NCBI GenBank assembly: GCA_013298595.1
Contig: JAAFIG010000007.1
Location: forward strand, 65,574-129,573
Reading direction: 5' to 3'
Origin: Deinococcales bacterium
Lineage (GTDB): Bacteria > Deinococcota > Deinococci > Deinococcales > JAAFIG01
Length of the DNA stretch: 64,000 nt
Part shown: in pieces, positions 35,162 through 43,688 of the stretch
Numbering within the stretch: the stretch's first letter is position 1
Layout of the letters: the number at the start of each line of letters is the position of its first letter
Notes under the pieces: generated by a model
Seen by the model: only the letters and a program-made list of their open reading frames with translations
The model's database searches: none
What the model was told of the DNA's origin: nothing
Made by a program: the position numbers and the translations under genes

Positions 35162-35361
35162 TATCTATAAACTATCCCCAAGAAACGTTATCCACCGTAT
35201 TGAACACTCAGGAAATACGATCAGGGTCTCAAGAAATTTGAAGGCTTCTAGTTTCGGATTCTCCAATATCGCATATTGTGCTGCTCGAGCCACACGAGTT
35301 TGCATTTCACCAAATTACGTCTTCAATCGTCACCCAAGCAAATTTTGCAGTAAACTAGCGT

Positions 35362-36218
35362 ATGCAATTCTCGAGCCAATTAAAACTGCAAGACATGATG
35401 ACTGGTTTTGTGGTGCCTGCCATCCTGGTTCTAAGTGCTTGTAACACACCTGTTAGCCCACCAAAACCACCACCTGACCCCGATCCAATACCGACCAGTT
35501 GTGTGATTTCTGCTCCGCCAACTGCCCTTGCTCTCTCGAGTTTTACACCAAGTATTGTTCGGTCAAAGGCATTCCGATTGTGTCAGCCTCGGTTGTACCT
35601 GATGCGGCTTTACAACGGGCTTGGAACATCATGGATAACATGTTGGCAGGTGTTTCGGCGGTTGTGATTCAAAAAATTATTGCTAACAAAACCCGTATGG
35701 GCATTATTGGGGTGCAACAAGTCACAACTGATATGCCCGAGTACGCTAGTTTAGATACCCAGTTTCCTTTACCCAATGGTGAAAGTTGGAATACTCGAGC
35801 CAGAGGTTTAGGGGCAACACCGTTTATTCCACTGACATCTGGGGCTGAGGAAAACATTTTGTGTTATCCATCGGATGTGTATAAAGGCGAAGATATTTTG
35901 TTACACGAATTTGCCCATACAATTTTGGTCATGGGTGTGGAGTTTGTGGATAGTGGTTTTCGTAATCGCTTAAATACCAAGTATCTTGCAGCCAAGCAAA
36001 AGGGTTTATGGGCGAATACCTACGCCGATGATAACGTGGATGAGTACTGGGCTGAAGGGGTTCAAAATTTTTTTGATACCAATATCCAAGCCATTCCCAG
36101 CAACGGTGTCCATAATGAAATCAATACTCGAGCTGAATTAAAAACCTACGACCCTGATTTGTATGCTTTAATCGCCGAGGTTTTTAGTGAACGAGCGTGG
36201 TCGTCTGTTTGTCCTTAA
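35362..36218 (+). pseudogene. Frameshifted lipoprotein with HExxH metallopeptidase motif
   Basis: The 5' part (from 35362 or ATG 35395) encodes a lipoprotein signal peptide (FVVPAILVLSACN) and a Pro-rich linker. From about 35541 the meaningful protein continues in another frame (FYTKYCSVKGIPIVSASVVPDAALQRAW…) and contains LLHEFAHTILVMGVEF, an HExxH zinc-protease-like motif, near its middle. The switch sits at a TTTT run right after CTCGAG (35,541-35,544). One missing T would explain it, so the gene is either a very recent pseudogene or a sequencing error. The C-terminal part remains otherwise intact to 36218. Confidence 0.75.
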
Positions 36219-36336
36219 ACCTGTCAAAAACAAGTTTTTCATAATAATCTTAGACGCAGTACAAGCAATTTTGTGGCTCGAGACGGTAGAATGAATTTGT
36301 GAAAGCGATTCCCAGCACCTCGAGAGGCAGCCGCGT

Positions 36337-37263
36337 ATGACCCTCGAGCGTTTTTTTCGGCGGCGACCCCCGCAACAAAAAGAAAACATGGCAAACGATG
36401 ATTTGCCTGATTTGTGGAGCAAATGCCCGAAATGCAATGCACAGGTCTATAACAAAGAACTCGAGCAGAATTTACGGGTTTGCCCAAAGTGTGGTTATCA
36501 TCATCGGATTCCTGTTAAACGCCGTATCGAAGGTTTGCTTGACATGGGTTCTTTCCAAGTCACCAGTGGCAAAGTCAAAGCCAAAGACCCGCTCGAGTTC
36601 GTGGATACCGATACGTATGTGGCTAAGCTCGAGCGTGCTCGTAAAAAAACAGGGCGTGAAAGTGCGGTTTACGCTGGTCGAGGTACTTTAGCAGGTTTAC
36701 CTGTGGTGGTTTGCGTTATGGATTTTGAATTTGCTGGTGGCAGCATGGGCAGCAGCGAAGGCGAAGAAATTACTCGAGCCATCGAACTTGCCAGCCAAGA
36801 AGACCGCAGCATGATATTGGTGACCGCCAGTGGCGGTGCTCGGATGATGGAAGGTGCGCTAAGCCTGATGCAAATGGCAAAAACCACGTTTGCACTCGAG
36901 CAACTTGCCGATAAGGGACTACCATACATCACTATTCTTGCCGATCCAACCACAGGTGGGGTGGCTGCCAGTTTTGCTGCCATTGGCGATATTGTCATTG
37001 GCGAACCCGATGCCTTAATTGGATTTGCTGGACAACGTGTTATTGAACAAACCGTGCGCCAAAGCCTGCCCGATGGTTTTCAACGCTCCGAGTTCTACGA
37101 GAAAAAAGGCTTCATAGACATGGTTGTGGACAGGCGGCAACACCGCGAAACCCTAGCCAATCTGATCGCAGCCCTTCGTAACCAAGCCAAACCCGAAGTT
37201 ACCGCTCTCGAGATCAAAGTGCCAGAACCACCACGCACTGGGCTTTTCGGGAGACGTAAATGA
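36337..37263 (+). CDS. accD: Acetyl-CoA carboxylase carboxyltransferase beta subunit
   Basis: A 308-residue AccD, half of the carboxyltransferase that makes malonyl-CoA for fatty acid synthesis. The four-Cys zinc ribbon is visible (SKCPKCNAQ … LRVCPKCGYHHR), then the crotonase-like core with ILVTASGGARMMEGALSLMQMAKT and ILADPTTGGVAASFAAIGDIVIGEP. accA follows after about 110 bp on the same strand, and the two subunits assemble as A2B2. The CTCGAG right after the start (MTLERFF) encodes Leu-Glu. Confidence 0.96.
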   Translation: MTLERFFRRRPPQQKENMANDDLPDLWSKCPKCNAQVYNKELEQNLRVCPKCGYHHRIPVKRRIEGLLDMGSFQVTSGKVKAKDPLEFVDTDTYVAKLERARKKTGRESAVYAGRGTLAGLPVVVCVMDFEFAGGSMGSSEGEEITRAIELASQEDRSMILVTASGGARMMEGALSLMQMAKTTFALEQLADKGLPYITILADPTTGGVAASFAAIGDIVIGEPDALIGFAGQRVIEQTVRQSLPDGFQRSEFYEKKGFIDMVVDRRQHRETLANLIAALRNQAKPEVTALEIKVPEPPRTGLFGRRK

Positions 37264-37374
37264 GTTCTCGAGAACGAAGGGCAGAGGAAGGAAACAGGAG
37301 GAAGGCAAAGAACCTTTTTTCGTCTTTCATCTTTATTCTTTTATACTTTATCCCTTATCCCGTCGGAGGCGATT

Positions 37375-38331
37375 ATGCCCGCCCTTGAATTTGAAAAACC
37401 CATCGCTGATTTAGAAACCCGAATCGAAGAACTCAAAGCCTACGGCAGCAGCAGCAATGTGGACATGACCGAAGAACTGGCTTTGCTCGAGAAACGCCTT
37501 GAGCGGTTGCGCTCGGAAACCTACGATAAACTGACGCGTTGGCAACGCGTACAATTGGCTCGAGCACCTGGTCGTCCGACGGCTTTAGATTACATTGGCA
37601 AGGTTTTTACCGATTACCAAGAATTGCATGGCGACCGAGCTTACGGCGAAGATGCTGCCATTGTTGGTGGTTTAGCCCGCTTGGATGGTCAGGCAGTGGT
37701 AATTATTGGGCAGCAAAAAGGACGCGATACCAAAGAAAATATTGCGCGGAACTTTGGCATGGCTCATCCCGAAGGTTTTCGCAAAGCCATGCGCCTAATG
37801 GATTTAGCCGATAAATTCGGTTTACCGTTAATTACATTGGTGGATACCCCCGGTGCTTACCCCGGCATTGCTGCCGAGGAACGCGGACAGGCTTGGTTAA
37901 TTGCCCAGAGTATTCAAAAAATGACTCGGCTACGCATTCCAGTGATTAGCGTTGTCATCGGCGAAGGCGGCAGTGGTGGTGCACTCGCCATCGCTGTTGG
38001 CAACCGAGTCCTAATTCTCGAGAATGCCGTGTACAGCGTTATCAGCCCAGAATCGTGTGCCGCCATAGTTTGGCGTGATGCCAAAGAAGCTGCCAAAGCC
38101 GCCGAAGCCTTGCGATTAACCGCCAAGGATTTAGCCGAATTTGATATTGTAGATGAGATTATCCCAGAACCCAAAGGTGGAGCACACAACGACCCCGCTG
38201 GCTCGAGTGACGAACTGAAAAAAGCGTTGTTAAAACATCTAGCCCAAATGCACGGCATGGATAAACCCGCCTTACTGGCATCTCGAGCTGAGCGTTTTCG
38301 TAAACTCGGTGTATTTGAAGAAATTGCTTAG
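37375..38331 (+). CDS. accA: Acetyl-CoA carboxylase carboxyltransferase alpha subunit
   Basis: A 318-residue AccA. The N-terminal coiled coil LEKPIADLETRIEELK-type region starts it, followed by DYIGKVFTDYQELHGDRAYGEDAAIVGGLARLDG, TLVDTPGAYPGIAAEERGQAWLIAQSIQKM and VVIGEGGSGGALAIAVGNRVLILENAVYSVISPESCAAI. It partners AccD encoded upstream. GGAGGCGATT precedes the ATG. It is probably co-transcribed with accD. Confidence 0.97.
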   Translation: MPALEFEKPIADLETRIEELKAYGSSSNVDMTEELALLEKRLERLRSETYDKLTRWQRVQLARAPGRPTALDYIGKVFTDYQELHGDRAYGEDAAIVGGLARLDGQAVVIIGQQKGRDTKENIARNFGMAHPEGFRKAMRLMDLADKFGLPLITLVDTPGAYPGIAAEERGQAWLIAQSIQKMTRLRIPVISVVIGEGGSGGALAIAVGNRVLILENAVYSVISPESCAAIVWRDAKEAAKAAEALRLTAKDLAEFDIVDEIIPEPKGGAHNDPAGSSDELKKALLKHLAQMHGMDKPALLASRAERFRKLGVFEEIA

Positions 38332-38368
38332 TGTTTCGCACCTTGGATTTTTGTACTAGGATACCTGT

Positions 38369-38863
38369 ATGACTTGGCGTGAAGTGATTGAAAATCCTGC
38401 ACTAACGAATTTGCCATTCAAAATCGAAACCAACGAGTATGGGCAGGTGGTTATGAGTCCAGCGAAGGCTGTACATGGCTTATTCCAAGGTGTGATTCAA
38501 AATTTGTTGAACTTGTCATTCAGCGCAGGTCAAACCATGCCTGAAGCACCCATCGAAACCCGTAAAGGTGTCAAAGTTGCTGATGTTGCATGGTTATCCT
38601 TCGATTTTCTCGAGCGTCACATCGAAGAAGACGCTTTTTCAGCAGCTCCTGAATTATGTATCGAAGTGATCTCACTAACCAATACTCAAAAAGAAATCCT
38701 TGAGAAATGTGCATTGTATTTAGAAGCAGGCGCACTCGAGGTTTGGACTTGCGATCTCAAAGGACAAATTCGGTTCTTTGACAACTCAGGCGAACTAAGC
38801 GTGAGTACATTGGCGCCACGTTTTCCTAAGCAAATCAGTATCATTAGCCAAAAAGCCTCTTGA
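38369..38863 (+). CDS. Uma2 family protein (second copy)
   Basis: A 164-residue DUF820/Uma2 protein, paralogous to the one at 16.4-16.9 kb. It shares TWREVIENPALTNLPFKIETNEYGQVVMSP, KGVKVADVAWLSFDF and ELCIEVISLTNTQKEILEKCALYLEAGALEVWTCDLKGQIRFF. The catalytic-type Asp and Glu of the PD-(D/E)xK-like fold are present. It is inserted between accA and rpsP. Function unknown. Confidence 0.88.
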   Translation: MTWREVIENPALTNLPFKIETNEYGQVVMSPAKAVHGLFQGVIQNLLNLSFSAGQTMPEAPIETRKGVKVADVAWLSFDFLERHIEEDAFSAAPELCIEVISLTNTQKEILEKCALYLEAGALEVWTCDLKGQIRFFDNSGELSVSTLAPRFPKQISIISQKAS

Positions 38864-38996
38864 GAAAACCCGACTGAGGTGCTAGTGTCTTGAAGCTAAT
38901 GATAGGACGCATGGCTGCTGGACTATCAAAAGTTTTGTTGCGCTCCGTCGCGCAGCACCTCGAGCATCAATCACTCGTGTAGGAGAGTAAAAGCAA

Positions 38997-39248
38997 ATGG
39001 TCAAAATTCGTTTAACTCGTTTGGGTAACACCCACAACCCGCATTACCGCCTTGTCGTGGTCGATGCAAAGCACAAACGCGACGGTGGATACATCGAAAA
39101 CCTTGGTCATTACGACCCACGTAAAACCACTGAAAACTACTTGAGTGTAGACATCGAACGTGCCAAGTACTGGCTTGGTGTTGGCGCTCAAGCCAGCGAT
39201 ACCGCTCGTCGTATCATGAAACAAGCAGGCGTTTACAAAACCGCATAA
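38997..39248 (+). CDS. rpsP: Ribosomal protein bS16
   Basis: A complete 83-residue bS16 ([42 protein letters not shown]), a small-subunit protein needed for 16S rRNA folding. GGAGAGT lies upstream. It is the first gene of the rpsP–khpA–rimM–trmD block, separated from khpA by a terminator built from two CTCGAG sites. Confidence 0.98.
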   Translation: MVKIRLTRLGNTHNPHYRLVVVDAKHKRDGGYIENLGHYDPRKTTENYLSVDIERAKYWLGVGAQASDTARRIMKQAGVYKTA

Positions 39249-39264
39249 CCTTGTGTCACATCAA

Positions 39265-39290
39265 CCCCTCGAGAATCTCGAGGGGTTTTT
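39265..39290 (+). terminator. rpsP terminator/attenuator made of two CTCGAG copies
   Basis: CCCCTCGAG (39,265-39,273), an AAT loop, CTCGAGGGG (39,277-39,285) and TTTTT (39,286-39,290). Each arm carries one CTCGAG, so the iterated palindrome itself supplies most of the stem. It would partly separate rpsP output from khpA–rimM–trmD. Confidence 0.88.
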
Positions 39291-39324
39291 CTATTCCTTG
39301 AAATTTAATGATAAACTACCTTTT

Positions 39325-39561
39325 ATGACAAAAGAACTCGTGGCATACCTTGCCAGCAAAGTTGTAGACAACGCCGAAGCGGTGAAAGTCGAAGCTAACG
39401 GCGACAACTACATTATTCATTGCGCCGCAGGCGAAGAAGGACGTGTTATTGGTCGTCAAGGACGCGTTATCCAAGCCATTCGTACCATTGCCCGAGCCGC
39501 CGCAGGACCTCGAGAACGTGTGCAAGTGGATGTGGCTGGAGCCTCGAGCAAACCAGAATGA
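39325..39561 (+). CDS. khpA: KH-domain RNA-binding protein KhpA
   Basis: A 78-residue KH-domain protein starting at ATG 39325 (MTKELVAYLASKVVDNAEAVKVEA), which matches the family N-terminus; a longer frame from 39253 is not conserved. The GxxG loop is GRQG in EEGRVIGRQGRVIQAIRTIARAAA. Members bind RNA and, with KhpB, affect cell division and translation in Gram-positive bacteria. It overlaps rimM by 4 bp. Confidence 0.94.
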   Translation: MTKELVAYLASKVVDNAEAVKVEANGDNYIIHCAAGEEGRVIGRQGRVIQAIRTIARAAAGPRERVQVDVAGASSKPE

Positions 39562-40067
39562 ACCCAGAAATACCAGAACAACCTACCGATCTGGTCTCGA
39601 TTGGTAAACTCACCCAAGCCTTTGGACGCGACGGCGCGATTAAACTCCGCACCAGTGGCGACCCAACCCATTTACGGGGCATCAAACAAGTCTGGGTCGA
39701 AAATAAAGGCTGGTTAGCAGTTCGCAAACTCGAGATTCACAATGCCGTCACCATTATTAAACTTGGCGAGATTTATCACCGCCCACAAACCGATGAATTT
39801 CGCGGACTCGAGGTTTTTGCGGCAAAAGAAGCGATTAAACTTCCCACAGGCGTGCATTTTTACCACGACCTGATTGGTTTACCTGTGGTTGCCCCAGATG
39901 GCTCGAGTTTAGGGGTCTTAAAAAGCATTATGGATTCAGGTTTTGCCGATATTCTCGTGGTCAAATACCAAAACAAAGAAGTGCTGGTGCCATTACAAGC
40001 ACCATATGTTCGTATTCTCGAGAACAGTATCGAAATTGAACCAATTACAGGTTTATTCGATAGCTAA
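39558..40067 (+). CDS. rimM: Ribosome maturation factor RimM
   Basis: A 169-residue RimM, which helps mature the 30S 3' domain around uS19. The N-terminal beta-barrel (LVSIGKLTQAFGRDGAIKLRTSGDP) and the PRC-barrel C-terminus (FYHDLIGLPVVAPDGSSLGVLKSIMDSGFADILVV… VLVPLQAPYVRILE) are both present. ATG 39558 overlaps the khpA stop (ATGA). Confidence 0.95.
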   Translation: MNPEIPEQPTDLVSIGKLTQAFGRDGAIKLRTSGDPTHLRGIKQVWVENKGWLAVRKLEIHNAVTIIKLGEIYHRPQTDEFRGLEVFAAKEAIKLPTGVHFYHDLIGLPVVAPDGSSLGVLKSIMDSGFADILVVKYQNKEVLVPLQAPYVRILENSIEIEPITGLFDS

Positions 40068-40185
40068 GTTTTGCGCTACACTAACCTATAATTCAAGTAA
40101 ACTTTTTTGGTTGAACAATGCAGGAAACAACACTATGAATACTGGATATGGCGTAAAAACGTTGGCGGACAAGCCAGTGCAGATT

Positions 40186-40254
40186 GGGCGAACATGAAGT
40201 TCGCCCCTACGTTAAAAATTGTTTCTTGTAGGGGCGATCCTTGTGATCGCCCTG
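40186..40254. repeat. Pair of REP-like palindromes between rimM and trmD
   Basis: GGGCGAAC…GTTCGCCCCTACG (40,186-40,211) faces GTAGGGGCGATC…GATCGCCC (40,228-40,254) in inverted arrangement. They occupy the middle of a 266-bp gene-free spacer; nothing else is recognised there. Confidence 0.85.
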
Positions 40255-40333
40255 CACAAAAGCTAAACGTTCAATCGTGCCGATCAACGAGTTTGCCGAC
40301 TTTGCTTGTCAAAGAGGGTTTTGAGTTACTGCC

Positions 40334-41113
40334 ATGAAATTTAGTCTGCTGACCTTGTTCCCGCAATTACTGATCCCTTGGACTCAAGAAGCCATTCTCG
40401 GCAAAGCCATTGAAAAAGGTTTACTCGAGGTGGATATCCGCGATATTCGTGATGTCACAACCGATAAGCATCGCACAGTGGATGACTCACCTTATGGTGG
40501 TGGTGCTGGGATGGTTTTGCGGGTGGATGTGCTTGCGAAAGCACTCGAGGGTGTAGAAGCTGATGAGATTATTCTGCTTTCACCAGCAGGGCAGCGGTTT
40601 GATCAGAAAATGGCGGAGGAACTCTCGAGTAAGCAGCATATTGCGGTGCTGTGTGGGCGGTACGAGGGTTTTGATGCTCGAGTTGAACAATTGGTCACTC
40701 GAGAAGTCAGCCTTGGTGATTTTGTGATGATGGGTGGTGAAGCCGCTGCTGCTTGTCTGCTCGAGGCGGTTACTCGTTTAATTCCTGGGGTGCTAGGCGA
40801 TGCTGCTTCGCATCAGGAGGACAGTTTCTCGAGTGGCATTCTTGATTACCCAGAGTTCACGCGTCCGCTCGAGTGGCAAGGCAGGAGCGTTCCTGAGGTG
40901 CTGCGTGGTGGTAACCATGCAGCCATTGCGCGTTGGCGTAGACTCGAGGCACTCAGACGCACCTTGGCGCGTCGTCCAGATTTAATTCCAGCAGGTTTAC
41001 GTGCCGATGATGCGGCATTGCTACTTGAGCTTGGTGTTTCGGAAGTGCAAGTGAGCCTTTGGGGTTTGGCTTTGCCGAAAAAGAAACGTCAACGATCTGT
41101 GAAAATAGCGTAA
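40334..41113 (+). CDS. trmD: tRNA (guanine-N1)-methyltransferase TrmD
   Basis: A 259-residue SPOUT methyltransferase making m1G37 in tRNA. It carries the early [78 protein letters not shown] (the AdoMet trefoil knot), and [37 protein letters not shown] (catalytic Asp). A basic tail follows. Confidence 0.97.
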   Translation: MKFSLLTLFPQLLIPWTQEAILGKAIEKGLLEVDIRDIRDVTTDKHRTVDDSPYGGGAGMVLRVDVLAKALEGVEADEIILLSPAGQRFDQKMAEELSSKQHIAVLCGRYEGFDARVEQLVTREVSLGDFVMMGGEAAAACLLEAVTRLIPGVLGDAASHQEDSFSSGILDYPEFTRPLEWQGRSVPEVLRGGNHAAIARWRRLEALRRTLARRPDLIPAGLRADDAALLLELGVSEVQVSLWGLALPKKKRQRSVKIA

Positions 41114-41177
41114 GCCACTCAGCCGATTTGGCTAGGGTTCTCTCGAGTTAAGCTGATGCCGAAAGCGAGAGGGTTGT

Positions 41178-42212
41178 ATGGCACAACGAATGGTCGTTAA
41201 AGCACTGGCAAAATTATTTCCGCATATGGGTGCGGAACGGCTTGAGCTGTGCAAAGTCGGTCCGTTTCAATTGGTGGTGCAAAAAGGTTTGTATAGCGAA
41301 GGTGATGTGATTATTGTTGCCCCTGAAAAATCTTTATTGCCGCCTCATTTAGCAGCTCGGTATGTCAATGCGGATACGGGTATTTCGTATTTGCATGGCG
41401 AAGAAAAAAACAGGGTTGGTGTGATTCGTTTGCGTGGTGAAATCTCACAAGGTGTGATTATTCCCAATACGGGTTTTGAAGATTTACCTTTCGATGAGGA
41501 TATTTCTCAAGCCTTAGGCATTACATTTTACGAAGCGCCGATTCCGTCGCATTTAGCAGGTGAAGTCGAGAATTTAGCCGCTAAAACCACAGCTTTATTT
41601 ACCAACCACGATGTTGAACAATTTGGTATTTACCAAAACGAATTTATTAGCGGCGAAGAAGTGCTTATCACCGAAAAAATTCATGGTTCACAAGGTGTCT
41701 ACTACCGCAATGCCAACCTCGAGTGGGTTGTGACTTCCAAAGGCTTAGCGCAAAAAGGGTTGGGTTTACTTGAGAGTGCAGGTAACACGTACTGGCAAGC
41801 AGCCCATAACGCTGGTTTGCTCGAAGCGATCAACCAAGTCTTTGCCGATGGCGAAGTGCAAGTGTTTGCTGAGGTTTTGCCAGTACAAAAAGGGTTTTCT
41901 TATGGTTTTCAAAAACCGGGTTTGAAAATTTTTAAACTTATTCGTAATGGCGAAATTCTCGAGTACGATGCATTGCCAACGTGGTGCAAAGACAACTTTG
42001 TGCCTATTTTGTATCGTGGCGCTTTTGAACTCGAGAAAATCCTGCCACTCAAAGACGGACTCGAGACTGTTTCGGGCAAGGGTTTACACATTCGTGAAGG
42101 GGTGGTGCTGACCCCAGCTAAACCACGTTTGAACGCCGATCATCACGATTTAGCGGTTAAATTGATTTCCGAGAAGTATGCCAAAAAAGAAACTGGCGAC
42201 GAACTTAGTTAA
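41178..42212 (+). CDS. RNA ligase, DRB0094 (Rnl5) family
   Basis: A 344-residue ATP-dependent RNA ligase. As in Deinococcus radiodurans DRB0094, an N-terminal OB-fold (FQLVVQKGLYSEGDVIIVAPEKSLLP, … GVIRLRGEISQGVII) precedes the nucleotidyltransferase domain, whose motif I lysine lies in ITEKIHGSQGVYYR (about residue 168). Motif IV-like EVQVFAEVLPVQKG and motif V-like LHIREGVVLTPAKPR follow. DraRnl seals nicks with the 3'-OH in RNA, implying RNA repair. Its end overlaps the convergent kinase-like gene by 8 bp. Confidence 0.9.
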   Translation: MAQRMVVKALAKLFPHMGAERLELCKVGPFQLVVQKGLYSEGDVIIVAPEKSLLPPHLAARYVNADTGISYLHGEEKNRVGVIRLRGEISQGVIIPNTGFEDLPFDEDISQALGITFYEAPIPSHLAGEVENLAAKTTALFTNHDVEQFGIYQNEFISGEEVLITEKIHGSQGVYYRNANLEWVVTSKGLAQKGLGLLESAGNTYWQAAHNAGLLEAINQVFADGEVQVFAEVLPVQKGFSYGFQKPGLKIFKLIRNGEILEYDALPTWCKDNFVPILYRGAFELEKILPLKDGLETVSGKGLHIREGVVLTPAKPRLNADHHDLAVKLISEKYAKKETGDELS

Positions 42213-42738
42213 GTAAAGCCTTGATTTGCTTGGCACAAACCACTGCTTCGGTACTGGTGGTGTCCACAGTCAAATCGTAATCAATACCAATATGTACCAA
42301 ATCAGCTTGCTGCACAGCCATACCAATGTTTCTATCACCTCGTAATTGCTCTCGAGCGGCAGCAACTTCGGCAGCGCAATACACACCAACCCATAGCACC
42401 TCGAGACCTTGCAGTGCTTCGCGCCAACGTTGTTGTGAAATAACACCACTCAGGAAACCATCGGTAATAATAATTTTTGCATTGGCTCTGCTCATGGCGG
42501 CAACACCTTGCATCCAACATAATTCTAAGCGCGTAAATTCGTGGCTTAAACCAATTTGTCCATCGGTTTGAAACTCTATTCCTTGTTCAGAAGCAAACAA
42601 ACGAGTTGGTAACATAGCAATGAATGTATCCACACCCAAGGATAACCACGGTTCTGGTAGCAAATCTTGTAAACACGAAGCAATCGAAGTTTTACCAGAA
42701 CTCGAACCACCATTCAAAATAACAACTGTTGCCGACAT
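42205..42738 (-). CDS. Chloramphenicol phosphotransferase-like P-loop kinase
   Basis: A 177-residue protein from ATG 42738 (MSATVVILNGGSSSGKTSIA), with Walker A GGSSSGKTS. The rest matches the CPT family: SLGVDTFIAMLP, a central ITDGFLSGV, and VLWVGVYCAAEVAAAREQLRGDRNIGMAVQQADLVHIGIDYDLTVDTTSTEAVVCAKQI. CPT phosphorylates the 3'-OH of chloramphenicol in Streptomyces; most relatives have other, unknown small-molecule substrates. An upstream in-frame extension to 42963 lies on the divergent gene and is not conserved. Confidence 0.87.
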   Translation of the reverse strand: MSATVVILNGGSSSGKTSIASCLQDLLPEPWLSLGVDTFIAMLPTRLFASEQGIEFQTDGQIGLSHEFTRLELCWMQGVAAMSRANAKIIITDGFLSGVISQQRWREALQGLEVLWVGVYCAAEVAAAREQLRGDRNIGMAVQQADLVHIGIDYDLTVDTTSTEAVVCAKQIKALLN

Positions 42739-42802
42739 ACCGTAGCCTAACAAATAACCAAAGACTGTTGAAGCCTCGAGTGTCTGGTGTATTGTGGCAG
42801 TT

Positions 42803-43051
42803 ATGAATCCTCCGACCCCAGCCGATTTTCTCAAAGCCTGCGCTATGCCAGTCAAAGGGGCGCGGGCATACGCTCGAGTTCGACTTGAAGCAGGGCTTGA
42901 ACTTGCCTTTATTCGCACCAATGGTCGGCGTAATGAACCACTCGAGGCTTGGTATATCACCAATGGTGCGGATACTTTGCGACTCGAGGAGAATCAAGTT
43001 GTGCCGCTGTTAAAACTGTGGGATGGCGCAGAGATCTCGACGATTCGTTAA
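42803..43051 (+). CDS. Hypothetical protein
   Basis: A short frame of 82 residues from ATG 42803 (MNPPTPADFLKACAMPVKGARAYARVRLEAGLELAF…), divergent from the kinase-like gene and ending 4 bp before the DUF3885 gene, so it is probably co-transcribed with it. No family or motif was recognised; there is no signal peptide. The residue pattern looks like a real small globular protein, but support is modest. Confidence 0.55.
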   Translation: MNPPTPADFLKACAMPVKGARAYARVRLEAGLELAFIRTNGRRNEPLEAWYITNGADTLRLEENQVVPLLKLWDGAEISTIR

Positions 43052-43055
43052 AACA

Positions 43056-43688
43056 ATGACCATTCGTCAGCGTATCGAAACACAATTTGCTGGTTTAGCG
43101 TTTGCACGCCCATTGTTTTATCAGTACCCAATAGGCTTGCGTTTTGAGTTGTCAGCTGGTGAAAGTGTGCTCGAGCAATTCTTAACAGCGTTGCGTAAAG
43201 CCAAAGAAATTTGCAACGAAGTCTTTGCCAACACCGAAAATATCACGGTGTGTTTACGGGTTTATACTTGGCATGAACACAATCAATTCTCGTACCGAGA
43301 CACCTTACAAAAACTCAAAACCGCAGGAGTTATCATTCCCAAGCAACACGAAATTTGGCTCGAGCCTTTAAATAGCCAAGATTGGTTTGATAATACCGTC
43401 CCCATGTGGTGGCTAAATCTGGCATTTGAACTCCCGAAAAAACAATTGCAGAATTTACTTTGGTGCGCTTTGGCTCGAGATTTTACGGCAATTCAACCCA
43501 ATCCTGGTTGCCTGATTTACTTATTTAACTTGCCAAGTGATCTGATGGTCTGGGCATACGATGACCGAGGTATGGATGTGGTCGGTGCAAATAAACAAGC
43601 CCTAGGCGCGTTGTACCAGAAATTCTTCAGCTATTTACTCGAGTACGACCGAGCTAAGATGGATGCAAATTTTGCATCAGGGTTTTAG
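43056..43688 (+). CDS. DUF3885 domain protein
   Basis: A 210-residue protein from ATG 43056. It has YQYPIGLRFEL at the start, then VPMWWLNLAFELPKKQLQNLLWCALARDFTAIQPNPGCLIYLFNLPSDLMVWAYDDRGMDVVGANKQALGALYQKF, the conserved C-terminal part of DUF3885. The function is unknown; some relatives occur in toxin-immunity neighbourhoods, which is not evident here. Its end overlaps the convergent EEP gene by 12 bp. Confidence 0.83.
   Translation: MTIRQRIETQFAGLAFARPLFYQYPIGLRFELSAGESVLEQFLTALRKAKEICNEVFANTENITVCLRVYTWHEHNQFSYRDTLQKLKTAGVIIPKQHEIWLEPLNSQDWFDNTVPMWWLNLAFELPKKQLQNLLWCALARDFTAIQPNPGCLIYLFNLPSDLMVWAYDDRGMDVVGANKQALGALYQKFFSYLLEYDRAKMDANFASGF

Noticed and set aside
40107-40337. Open frame covering the rimM–trmD spacer
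   Set aside because: It is mostly translated REP sequence (GRGDPCDRP-like) and lacks a start context.
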